Assembly: GCA_916613615.1 (NCBI GenBank)
Contig: OU744720.1
Location: 70,696,471-70,760,470 of the forward strand
DNA from: Steromphala cineraria
Lineage: Eukaryota > Mollusca > Gastropoda > Trochida > Trochidae
DNA: 64,000 nucleotides
Reading direction: 5' to 3'
The notes under the pieces were generated by a model. It saw only the letters and a list, made by a program, of their open reading frames with translations, was not told where the DNA came from and did not search any database. This document shows, piece after piece, positions 1 through 12,700 of this stretch. A program made the translations under genes and the position numbers. Every line of letters starts with the position of its first letter. The first letter of the stretch is position 1.

Positions 1-3000
1 TCTATTGGTTTTCACTGCTAACTCATTAAAGATATAAAATAAAATTTTGACACTAAGATATGATAATCCTACACTATAACTTCATTGTATTATGTAATTT
101 TATACTATTTTATAAATTTAGAAAAATAAAAATTAACCGTAACGGACTCCAAAGTAACAGACATGGCCGTCCCAACTTGGAATTTCTATCGGTTTTCACT
201 GCTAACTCATTAAAAATATATAATAAAATTTTCACACTAAAATATTATATTACGACAATACAACTTGATTGTTTTATGTAACTAAATACTATTTCATACT
301 TACAGAAAAATAAACTTTACCCAAAATTGACTCAAAACTCTCAGACATGGCCGTCCCAACTTGGAATTTCTATCGGTTTTGACTGCTCACTCATTTAAAA
401 TATAAAATAAAATTTTCACACTAAGATATCATATTCCTACACTATAACTTGATTGTATTATGTAAATTCATACTATTTTATAAATTTAGAAAAATAAAAA
501 ATAACCGTAAAGAACTCTAAAGGAACAGACATGGCCGTCCCAACTTGGAATTTCTATCGGTTTTCACTGCTAACTCATTAAAAATATATAATAAAATTTT
601 CACACTAAAATATTATATTACGACAATACAACTTGATTGTTTTATGTAACTAAATACTATTTCATACTTACAGAAAAATAAACTTTACCCAAAATTGACT
701 CAAAACTCTCAGACATGGCCGTCCCAACTTGGAATTTCTATCGGTTTTGACTGCTCACTCATTTAAAATATAAAATAAAATTTTCACACTAAGATATCAT
801 ATTCCTACACTATAACTTGATTGTATTATGTAAATTCATACTATTTTATAAATTTAGAAAAATAAAAAATAACCGTAAAGAACTCTAAAGGAACAGACAT
901 GGCCGTCCCAACTTGGAATTTCTATTGGTTTTCACTGCTAACTCATTAAAGATATAAAATAAAATTTTGACACTAAGATATGATAATCCTACACTATAAC
1001 TTCATTGTATTATGTAATTTTATACTATTTTATAAATTTAGAAAAATAAAAATTAACCGTAACGGACTCCAAAGTAACAGACATGGCCGTCCCAACTTGG
1101 AATTTCTATCGGTTTTCACTGCTAACTCATTAAAAATATATAATAAAATTTTCACACTAAAATATTATGTTACGACAATACAACTTGATTGTTTTATGTA
1201 ACTAAATACTATTTCATACTTACAGAAAAATAAACTTTACCCAAAATTGACTCAAAACTCTCAGACATGGCCGTCCCAACTTGGAATTTCTATCGGTTTT
1301 GACTGCTCACTCATTTAAAATATAAAATAAAATTTTCACACTAAGATATCATATTCCTACACTATAACTTGATTGTATTATGTAAATTCATACTCTTTTA
1401 TAAATTTAGAAAAATAAAAAATAACCGTAAAGAACTCTAAAGGAACAGACATGGCCGTCCCAACTTGGAATTTCTATCGGTTTTCACTGCTAACTCATTA
1501 AAAATATATAATAAAATTTTCACACTAAAATATTATATTACGACAATACAACTTGATTGTTTTATGTAACTAAATACTATTTCATACTTACAGAAAAATA
1601 AACTTTACCCAAAATTGACTCAAAACTCTCAGACATGGCCGTCCCAACTTGGAATTTCTATCGGTTTTGACTGCTCACTCATTTAAAATATAAAATAAAA
1701 TTTTCACACTAAGATATCATATTCCTACACTATAACTTGATTGTATTATGTAAATTCATACTATTTTATAAATTTAGAAAAATAAAAAATAACCGTAAAG
1801 AACTCTAAAGGAACAGACATGGCCGTCCCAACTTGGAATTTCTATTGGTTTTGACTGCTAACTCATTTAAGATATAAAATAAAATTTTGACACTAAGATA
1901 TGATATTCCTACACTATAACTTCATTGTATTATGTAATTTTATACTATTTTATAAATTTAGAAAAATAAAAATTAACCGTAAAGGACCCAAAACTCCCAG
2001 ACATGGCCGTCCCAACTTGGAATTTCTATCGGTTTTGACTGCTAACTCATTAAAAATATATAACAAAATTTTCACACTAAAATATCATATTTAGACAATA
2101 CAACTTGATTGTTTTATGTAACTAAATACTATTTCATACTTACAGAAAAATAAACTTTACCCACAATTGACTCAAAACTCTCAGACATGGCCGTCCCAAC
2201 TTGGAATTTCTATCGGTTTTGACTGCTCACTCATTTAAAATATAAAATAAAATTTTCACACTAAGATATCATATTCCTACACTATTACTTCATTGTATTA
2301 TGTAAATTCATACTATTTTATAAATTTAGAAAAATAAAAAATAACCGTAAAGAACTCTAAAGGAACAGACATGGCCGTCCCAACTTGGAATTTCTATTGG
2401 TTTTCACTGCTAACTCATTAAAGATATAAAATAAAATTTTGACACTAAGATATGATATTCCTACACTATAACTTCATTGTATTATGTAATTTTATACTAT
2501 TTTATAAATTTAGAAAAATAAAAATTAACCGTAAAGGACCCAAAACTCCCAGACATGGCCGTCCCAACTTGGAATTTCTATCGGTTTTGACTGCTAACTC
2601 ATTAAAAATATATAACAAAATTTTCACACTAAAATATCATATTAAGACAATACAACTTGATTGTTTTATGTAACTAAATACTATTTCATACTTACAGAAA
2701 AATAAACTTTACCCACAATTGACTCAAAACTCTCAGACATGGCCGTCCCAACTTGGAATTTCTATCGGTTTTGACTGCTCACTCATTTAAAATATAAAAT
2801 AAAATTTCCACACTAAGATATCATATTCCTACACTATAACTTGATTGTATTATGTAAATTCATACTATTTTGTAAATTTAGAAAAATAAAAAATAACCGT
2901 AAAGAACTCTAAAGGAACAGACATGGCCGTCCCAACTTGGAATTTCTATTGGTTTTCACTGCTAACTCATTAAAGATATAAAATAAAATTTTGACACTAA

Positions 3001-5888
3001 GATATGATAATCCTACACTATAACTTCATTGTATTATGTAATTTTATACTATTTTATAAATTTAGAAAAATAAAAATTAACCGTAACGGACTCCAAAGTA
3101 ACAGACATGGCCGTCCCAACTTGGAATTTCTATCGGTTTTCACTGCTAACTCATTAAAAATATATAATAAAATTTTCACACTAAAATATTATATTACGAC
3201 AATACAACTTGATTGTTTTATGTAACTAAATACTATTTCATACTTACAGAAAAATAAACTTTACCCAAAATTGACTCAAAACTCTCAGACATGGCCGTCC
3301 CAACTTGGAATTTCTATCGGTTTTGACTGCTCACTCATTTAAAATATAAAATAAAATTTTCACACTAAGATATCATATTCCTACACTATAACTTGATTGT
3401 ATTATGTAAATTCATACTATTTTATAAATTTAGAAAAATAAAAAATAACCGTAAAGAACTCTAAAGGAACAGACATGGCCGTCCCAACTTGGAATTTCTA
3501 TCGGTTTTCACTGCTAACTCATTAAAAATATATAATAAAATTTTCACACTAAAATATTATATTACGACAATACAACTTGATTGTTTTATGTAACTAAATA
3601 CTATTTCATACTTACAGAAAAATAAACTTTACCCAAAATTGACTCAAAACTCTCAGACATGGCCGTCCCAACTTGGAATTTCTATCGGTTTTGACTGCTC
3701 ACTCATTTAAAATATAAAATAAAATTTTCACACTAAGATATCATATTCCTACACTATAACTTGATTGTATTATGTAAATTCATACTATTTTATAAATTTA
3801 GAAAAATAAAAAATAACCGTAAAGAACTCTAAAGGAACAGACATGGCCGTCCCAACTTGGAATTTCTATTGGTTTTCACTGCTAACTCATTAAAGATATA
3901 AAATAAAATTTTGACACTAAGATATGATAATCCTACACTATAACTTCATTGTATTATGTAATTTTATACTATTTTATAAATTTAGAAAAATAAAAATTAA
4001 CCGTAACGGACTCCAAAGTAACAGACATGGCCGTCCCAACTTGGAATTTCTATCGGTTTTCACTGCTAACTCATTAAAAATATATAATAAAATTTTCACA
4101 CTAAAATATTATGTTACGACAATACAACTTGATTGTTTTATGTAACTAAATACTATTTCATACTTACAGAAAAATAAACTTTACCCAAAATTGACTCAAA
4201 ACTCTCAGACATGGCCGTCCCAACTTGGAATTTCTATCGGTTTTGACTGCTCACTCATTTAAAATATAAAATAAAATTTTCACACTAAGATATCATATTC
4301 CTACACTATAACTTGATTGTATTATGTAAATTCATACTATTTTATAAATTTAGAAAAATAAAAAATAACCGTAAAGAACTCTAAAGGAACAGACATGGCC
4401 GTCCCAACTTGGAATTTCTATCGGTTTTCACTGCTAACTCATTAAAAATATATAATAAAATTTTCACACTAAAATATTATATTACGACAATACAACTTGA
4501 TTGTTTTATGTAACTAAATACTATTTCATACTTACAGAAAAATAAACTTTACCCAAAATTGACTCAAAACTCTCAGACATGGCCGTCCCAACTTGGAATT
4601 TCTATCGGTTTTGACTGCTCACTCATTTAAAATATAAAATAAAATTTTCACACTAAGATATCATATTCCTACACTATAACTTGATTGTATTATGTAAATT
4701 CATACTATTTTATAAATTTAGAAAAATAAAAAATAACCGTAAAGAACTCTAAAGGAACAGACATGGCCGTCCCAACTTGGAATTTCTATTGGTTTTGACT
4801 GCTAACTCATTTAAGATATAAAATAAAATTTTGACACTAAGATATGATATTCCTACACTATAACTTCATTGTATTATGTAATTTTATACTATTTTATAAA
4901 TTTAGAAAAATAAAAATTAACCGTAAAGGACCCAAAACTCCCAGACATGGCCGTCCCAACTTGGAATTTCTATCGGTTTTGACTGCTAACTCATTAAAAA
5001 TATATAACAAAATTTTCACACTAAAATATCATATTAAGACAATACAACTTGATTGTTTTATGTAACTAAATACTATTTCATACTTACAGAAAAATAAACT
5101 TTACCCACAATTGACTCAAAACTCTCAGACATGGCCGTCCCAACTTGGAATTTCTATCGGTTTTGACTGCTCACTCATTTAAAATATAAAATAAAATTTT
5201 CACACTAAGATATCATATTCCTACACTATAACTTGATTGTATTATGTAAATTCATACTATTTTGTAAATTTAGAAAAATAAAAAATAACCGTAAAGAACT
5301 CTAAAGGAACAGACATGGCCGTCCCAACTTGGAATTTCTATTGGTTTTCACTGCTAACTCATTAAAGATATAAAATAAAATTTTGACACTAAGATATGAT
5401 AATCCTACACTATAACTTCATTGTATTATGTAATTTTATACTATTTTATAAATTTAGAAAAATAAAAATTAACCGTAACGGACTCCAAAGTAACAGACAT
5501 GGCCGTCCAAACTTGGAATTTCTATCGGTTTTCACTGCTAACTCATTAAAAATATATAATAAAATTTTCACACTAAAATATTATATTACGACAATACAAC
5601 TTGATTGTTTTATGTAACTAAATACTATTTCATACTTACAGAAAAATAAACTTTACCCAAAATTGACTCAAAACTCTCAGACATGGCCGTCCCAACTTGG
5701 AATTTCTATCGGTTTTGACTGCTCACTCATTTAAAATATAAAATAAAATTTTCACACTAAGATATCATATTCCTACACTATAACTTGATTGTATTATGTA
5801 AATTCATACTATTTTATAAATTTAGAAAAATAAAAAATAACCGTAAAGAACTCTAAAGGAACAGACATGGCCGTCCCAACTTGGAATT
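1..5888 (+). repeat. 2,944-bp (16-monomer) higher-order unit, two copies
   Basis: Position 1 aligns with 2,945, and corresponding class-A monomers lie 2,944 bp apart (60 and 3,004; 980 and 3,924; 1,900 and 4,844). Shared rare variants support a copy event, such as TTATGTTACGAC at both 1,166 and 4,110. The match is good to about 2,280/5,224. After that the second copy resembles material 2,392 bp upstream instead (13 monomers), so one ABC trimer of the KGPKTP-coding variant was lost or exchanged. Internal order is roughly ABCBC, ABCBC, A'B'C, A'B'C. Confidence 0.85.
158..211 (+). repeat. Shared conserved box of the satellite (representative copy)
   Basis: Representative of the segment of about 54 bp that is nearly identical in all three monomer classes. 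It runs from CAGACATGGCC through CCGTCCCAACTTGGAATTTC and GGTTTT to ACTCATT. Only a few positions are class-specific (C/T at 190, C/G at 197, A/C/T at 204). The remaining 130 bp or so of the monomer differs strongly between classes. The next copy is at 342-395, and copies follow every 184 bp to the array end. Rare variants occur, for example GTCCAAACTT near 5,507, CATTGCC near 13,228 and 17,274, and CAGGGCC near 17,827. It does not match the mammalian CENP-B box pattern as I know it. Function is unknown; a protein-binding site maintained by selection, or homogenisation by gene conversion, would both fit. Confidence 0.85.
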
Positions 5889-6289
5889 TCTATTGGTTTT
5901 CACTGCTAACTCATTAAAGATATAAAATAAAATTTTGACACTAAGATATGATATTCCTACACTATAACTTCATTGTATTATGTAATTTTATACTATTTTA
6001 TAAATTTAGAAAAACAAAAATTAACCGTAAAGGACTCAAAACTCCCAGACATGGCCGTCCCAACTTGGAATTTCTATCGGTTTTGACTGCTAACTCATTA
6101 AAAATATATAATAAAATTTTCACACTAAAATATCATATTAAGACAATACAACTTGATTGTTTTATGTAACTAAATACTATTTCATACTTACAGAAAAATA
6201 AACTTTACCCACAATTGACTCAAAACTCTCAGACATGGCCGTCCCAACTTGGAATTTCTATCGGTTTTGACTGCTCACTCATTTAAAAT

Positions 6290-6470
6290 ATAAAATAAAA
6301 TTTTCACACTAAGATATCATATTCCTACACTATAACTTGATTGTATTATGTAAATTCATACTATTTTGTAAATTTAGAAAAATAAAAATTAACCGTAACG
6401 GACTCCAAAGTAACAGACATGGCCGTCCCAACTTGGAATTTCTATCGGTTTTCACTGCTAACTCATTAAA
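6290..6470 (+). repeat. Hybrid C/A satellite monomer
   Basis: This monomer begins as class C (GATATCATATTCCTACAC, ATGTAAATTCATACTATTTT) and switches at about 6,370-6,385 to class A (AAAATTAACCGTAACGGACTC). The junction lies in the AAATTTAGAAAAATAAAAA stretch common to both classes, so it looks like unequal exchange or gene conversion within shared sequence. Similar hybrids occur at about 19,540-19,700, 25,060-25,220, 28,550-28,710 and 33,890-34,050; these four carry a GGAGTCC variant, so they descend from a separate event. Confidence 0.8.
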
Positions 6471-8280
6471 AATATATAATAAAATTTTCACACTAAAATA
6501 TTATATTACGACAATACAACTTGATTGTTTTATGTAACTAAATACTATTTCATACTTACAGAAAAATAAACTTTACCCAAAATTGACTCAAAACTCTCAG
6601 ACATGGCCGTCCCAACTTGGAATTTCTATCGGTTTTGACTGCTCACTCATTTAAAATATAAAATAAAATTTTCACACTAAGATGTGATATTCCTACACTA
6701 TAACTTGATTGTATTATGTAAGTTCAAACTATTTTATAAATTTAGAAAAATACAAAATAACCGTAAAGAACTCTAAAGGAACAGACATGGCCCTCCCAAC
6801 TTGGAATTTCTATTGGTTTTGACTGCTAACTCATTAAAGATATAAAAATAAAATTTTGACACTAAGATATGATATTCCTACACTATAACTTCATTGTATT
6901 ATGTAATTTTATACTATTTTATAAATTTAGAAAAATGAAAATTAACTGTAACGGACTCCAAAGTAACAGACATGGCCGTCCCAACTTGGAATTTCTATCG
7001 GTTTTCACTGCTTACTCATTAAAAATATAAAATAAAATTTTCACACTAAAATATTATATTAAGACAATACAACTTGATTGTTTTATGTAACTAAATACTA
7101 TTTCATACTTACAGAAAAATAAACTTTACCCAAAATTGACTCAAAACTCTCAGACATGGCCGTCCCAACTTGGAATTTCTATCGGTTTTGACTGCTCACT
7201 CATTTAAAATATAAAATAAAATTTTCACACTAAGAAATCATATTCCTACACTATAACTTGATTGTATTATGTAAATTCATACTATTTTGTAAATTTAGAA
7301 AAATAAAAAATAACCGTAAAGAACTCTAAAGGAACAGACATGGCCGTCCCAACTTGGAATTTCTATTGGTTTTCACTGCTTACTCATTAAAGATATAAAA
7401 TAAAATTTTGACACTAAGATATGATATTCCTACACTATAACTTCATTGTATTATGTAATTTTATACTATTTTATAAATTTAGAAAAATAAAAATTAACCG
7501 TAACGGACTCCAAAGTAACAGACATGGCCGTCCCAACTTGGAATTTCTATCGGTTTTCACTGCTAACTCATTAAAAATATATAATAAAATTTTCACACTA
7601 AAATATTATATTAAGACAATACAACTTGATTGTTTTATGTAACTAAATACTATTTCATACTTACAGAAAAATAAACTTTACCCAAAATTGACTCAAAACT
7701 CTCAGACATGGCCGTCCCAACTTGGAATTTCTATCGGTTTTGACTGCTCACTCATTTAAAATATAAAATAAAATTTTCACACTAAGATATCATATTCCTA
7801 CACTATAACTTCATTGTATTATGTAAATTCATACTATTTTGTAAATTTAGAAAAATAAAAAATAACCGTAAAGAACTCTAAAGGAACAGACATGGCCGTC
7901 CCAACTTGGAATTTCTATCGGTTTTCACTGCTAACTCATTAAAAATATATAATAAAATTTTCACACTAAAATATTATATTACGACAATACAACTTGATTG
8001 TTTTATGTAACTAAATACTATTTCATACTTACAGAAAAATAAACTTTACCCAAAATTGACTCAAAACTCTCAGACATGGCCGTCCCAACTTGGAATTTCT
8101 ATCGGTTTTGACTGCTCACTCATTTAAAATATAAAATAAAATTTTCACACTAAGATATCATATTCCTACACTATAACTTGATTGTATTATGTAAATTCAT
8201 ACTATTTTATAAATTTAGAAAAATAAAAAATAACCGTAAAGAACTCTAAAGGAACAGACATGGCCGTCCCAACTTGGAAT

Positions 8281-11200
8281 TTCTATTGGTTTTGACTGCT
8301 AACTCATTAAAGATATAAAATAAAATTTTGACACTAAGATATGATATTCCTACACTAAAACTTCATTGTATTATGTAATTTTATACTATTTTATAAATTT
8401 AGAAAAATAAAAATTAACCGTAAAGGACTCAAAACTCCCAGACATGGCCGTCCCAACTTGGAATTTCTATCGGTTTTGACTGCTAACTCATTAAAAATAT
8501 ATAATAAAATTTTCACACTAAAATATCATATTAAGACAATACAACTTGATTGTTTTATGTAACTAAATACTATTTCATACTTACAGAAAAATAAACTTTA
8601 CCCACAATTGACTCAAAACTCTCAGACATGGCCGTCCCAACTTGGAATTTCTATCGGTTTTGACTGCTCACTCATTTAAAATATAAAATAAAATTTTCAC
8701 ACTAAGATATCATATTCCTACACTATAACTTGATTGTATTATGTAAATTCATACTATTTTGTAAATTTAGAAAAATAAAAAATAACCGTAAAGAACTCTA
8801 AAGGAACAGACATGGCCGTCCCAACTTGGAATTTCTATTGGTTTTGACTGCTAACTCATTAAAGATATAAAATAAAATTTTGACACTAAGATATGATAAT
8901 CCTACACTATAACTTCATTGTATTATGTAATTTTATACTATTTTATAAATTTAGAAAAATAAAAATTAACCGTAACGGACTCCAAAGTAACAGACATGGC
9001 CGTCCCAACTTGGAATTTCTATCGGTTTTCACTGCTAACTCATTAAAAATATATAATAAAATTTTCACACTAAAATATTATATTACGACAATACAACTTG
9101 ATTGTTTTATGTAACTAAATACTATTTCATACTTACAGAAAAATAAACTTTACCCAAAATTGACTCAAAACTCTCAGACATGGCCGTCCCAACTTGGAAT
9201 TTCTATCGGTTTTGACTGCTCACTCATTTAAAATATAAAATAAAATTTTCACACTAAGATATCATATTCCTACACTATAACTTGATTGTGTTATGTAAAT
9301 TCATACTATTTTATAAATTTAGAAAAATAAAAAATAACCGTAAAGAACTCTAAAGGAACAGACATGGCCGTCCCAACTTGGAATTTCTATTGGTTTTGAC
9401 TGCTAACTCATTAAAGATATAAAATAAAATTTTGACACTAAGATATGATATTCCTACACTAAAACTTCATTGTATTATGTAATTTTATACTATTTTATAA
9501 ATTTAGAAAAATAAAAATTAACCGTAAAGGACTCAAAACTCCCAGACATGGCCGTCCCAACTTGGAATTTCTATCGGTTTTGACTGCTAACTCATTAAAA
9601 ATATATAATAAAATTTTCACACTAAAATATCATATTAAGACAATACAACTTGATTGTTTTATGTAACTAAATACTATTTCATACTTACAGAAAAATAAAC
9701 TTTACCCACAATTGACTCAAAACTCTCAGACATGGCCGTCCCAACTTGGAATTTCTATCGGTTTTGACTGCTCACTCATTTAAAATATAAAATAAAATTT
9801 TCACACTAAGATATCATATTCCTACACTATAACTTGATTGTATTAAGTAAATTCATACTATTTTGTAAATTTAGAAAAATAAAAAATAACCGTAAAGAAC
9901 TCTAAAGGAACAGACATGGCCGTCCCAACTTGGAATTTCTATTGGTTTTGACTGCTAACTCATTAAAGATATAAAATAAAATTTTGACACTAAGATATGA
10001 TAATCCTACACTATAACTTCATTGTATTATGTAATTTTATACTATTTTATAAATTTAGAAAAATAAAAATTAACCGTAACGGACTCCAAAGTAACAGACA
10101 TGGCCGTCCCAACTTGGAATTTCTATCGGTTTTCACTGCTAACTCATTAAAAATATATAATAAAATTTTCACACTAAAATATTATATTACGACAATACAA
10201 CTTGATTGTTTTATGTAACTAAATACTATTTCATACTTACAGAAAAATAAACTTTACCCAAAATTGACTCAAAACTCTCAGACATGGCCGTCCCAACTTG
10301 GAATTTCTATCGGTTTTGACTGCTCACTCATTTAAAATATAAAATAAAATTTTCACACTAAGATATCATATTCCTACACTATAACTTGATTGTATTATGT
10401 AAATTCATACTATTTTATAAATTTAGAAAAATAAAAAATAACCGTAAAGAACTCTAAAGGAACAGACATGGCCGTCCCAACTTGGAATTTCTATTGGTTT
10501 TGACTGCTAACTCATTAAAGATATAAAATAAAATTTTGACACTAAGATATGATATTCCTACACTAAAACTTCATTGTATTATGTAATTTTATACTATTTT
10601 ATAAATTTAGAAAAATAAAAATTAACCGTAAAGGACTCAAAACTCCCAGACATGGCCGTCCCAACTTGGAATTTCTATCGGTTTTGACTGCTAACTCATT
10701 AAAAATATATAATAAAATTTTCACACTAAAATATCATATTAAGACAATACAACTTGATTGTTTTATGTAACTAAATACTATTTCATACTTACAGAAAAAT
10801 AAACTTTACCCACAATTGACTCAAAACTCTCAGACATGGCCGTCCCAACTTGGAATTTCTATCGGTTTTGACTGCTCACTCATTTAAAATATAAAATAAA
10901 ATTTTCACACTAAGATATCATATTCCTACACTATAACTTGATTGTATTATGTAAATTCATACTATTTTGTAAATTTAGAAAAATAAAAAATAACCGTAAA
11001 GAACTCTAAAGGAACAGACATGGCCGTCCCAACTTGGAATTTCTATTGGTTTTGACTGCTAACTCATTAAAGATATAAAATAAAATTTTGACACTAAGAT
11101 ATGATAATCCTACACTATAACTTCATTGTATTATGTAATTTTATACTATTTTATAAATTTAGAAAAATAAAAATTAACCGTAACGGACTCCAAAGTAACA

Positions 11201-12700
11201 GACATGGCCGTCCCAACTTGGAATTTCTATCGGTTTTCACTGCTAACTCATTAAAAATATATAATAAAATTTTCACACTAAAATATTATATTACGACAAT
11301 ACAACTTGATTGTTTTATGTAACTAAATACTATTTCATACTTACAGAAAAATAAACTTTACCCAAAATTGACTCAAAACTCTCAGACATGGCCGTCCCAA
11401 CTTGGAATTTCTATCGGTTTTGACTGCTCACTCATTTAAAATATAAAATAAAATTTTCACACTAAGATATCATATTCCTACACTATAACTTGATTGTATT
11501 ATGTAAATTCATACTATTTTATAAATTTAGAAAAATAAAAAATAACCGTAAAGAACTCTAAAGGAACAGACATGGCCGTCCCAACTTGGAATTTCTATTG
11601 GTTTTGACTGCGAACTCATTAAAGATATAAAATAAAATTTTGACACTAAGATATGATATTCCTACACTAAAACTTCATTGTATTATGTAATTTTATACTA
11701 TTTTATAAATTTAGAAAAATAAAAATTAACCGTAAAGGACTCAAAACTCCCAGACATGGCCGTCCCAACTTGGAATTTCTATCGGTTTTGACTGCTAACT
11801 CATTAAAAATATATAATAAAATTTTCACACTAAAATATCATATTAAGACAATACAACTTGATTGTTTTATGTAACTAAATACTATTTCATACTTACAGAA
11901 AAATAAACTTTACCCACAATTGACTCAAAACTCTCAGACATGGCCGTCCCAACTTGGAATTTCTATCGGTTTTGACTGCTCACTCATTTAAAATATAAAA
12001 TAAAATTTTCACACTAAGATATCATATTCCTACACTATAACTTGATTGTATTAAGTAAATTCATACTATTTTGTAAATTTAGAAAAATAAAAAATAACCG
12101 TAAAGAACTCTAAAGGAACAGACATGGCCGTCCCAACTTGGAATTTCTATTGGTTTTGACTGCTAACTCATTAAAGATATAAAATAAAATTTTGACACTA
12201 AGATATGATAATCCTACACTATAACTTCATTGTATTATGTAATTTTATACTATTTTATAAATTTAGAAAAATAAAAATTAACCGTAACGGACTCCAAAGT
12301 AACAGACATGGCCGTCCCAACTTGGAATTTCTATCGGTTTTCACTGCTAACTCATTAAAAATATATAATAAAATTTTCACACTAAAATATTACATTACGA
12401 CAATACAACTTGATTGTTTTATGTAACTAAATACTATTTCATACTTACAGAAAAATAAACTTTACCCAAAATTGACTCAAAACTCTCAGACATGGCCGTC
12501 CCAACTTGGAATTTCTATCGGTTTTGACTGCTCACTCATTTAAAATATAAAATAAAATTTTCACACTAAGATATCATATTCCTACACTATAACTTGATTG
12601 TATTATGTAAATTCATACTATTTTATAAATTTAGAAAAATAAAAAATAACCGTAAAGAACTCTAAAGGAACAGACATGGCCGTCCCAACTTGGAATTTCT
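8281..12700 (+). repeat. 1,104-bp (six-monomer) higher-order repeat, four copies
   Basis: Units of A'B'C-ABC recur at exact 1,104-bp spacing. A diagnostic variant CTACACTAAAACTTC starts its CTAAAA at 8,355, 9,459, 10,563 and 11,667, and class-A monomers with GATAATCC lie at 8,893, 9,997, 11,101 and 12,205. A second marker, TATTAAGTAAATTC, appears near 9,841 and 12,049, which is 2,208 bp apart, so two six-mers were themselves copied as a 2,208-bp block. The CTAAAA variant appears again at 13,323, displaced by nine monomers from the previous one. Confidence 0.9.

Noticed and set aside
158..211. Satellite box as a canonical CENP-B box
   Set aside because: The box lacks the TTCG...CGGG spacing of the mammalian CENP-B box as I know it; only a functional analogy is proposed.
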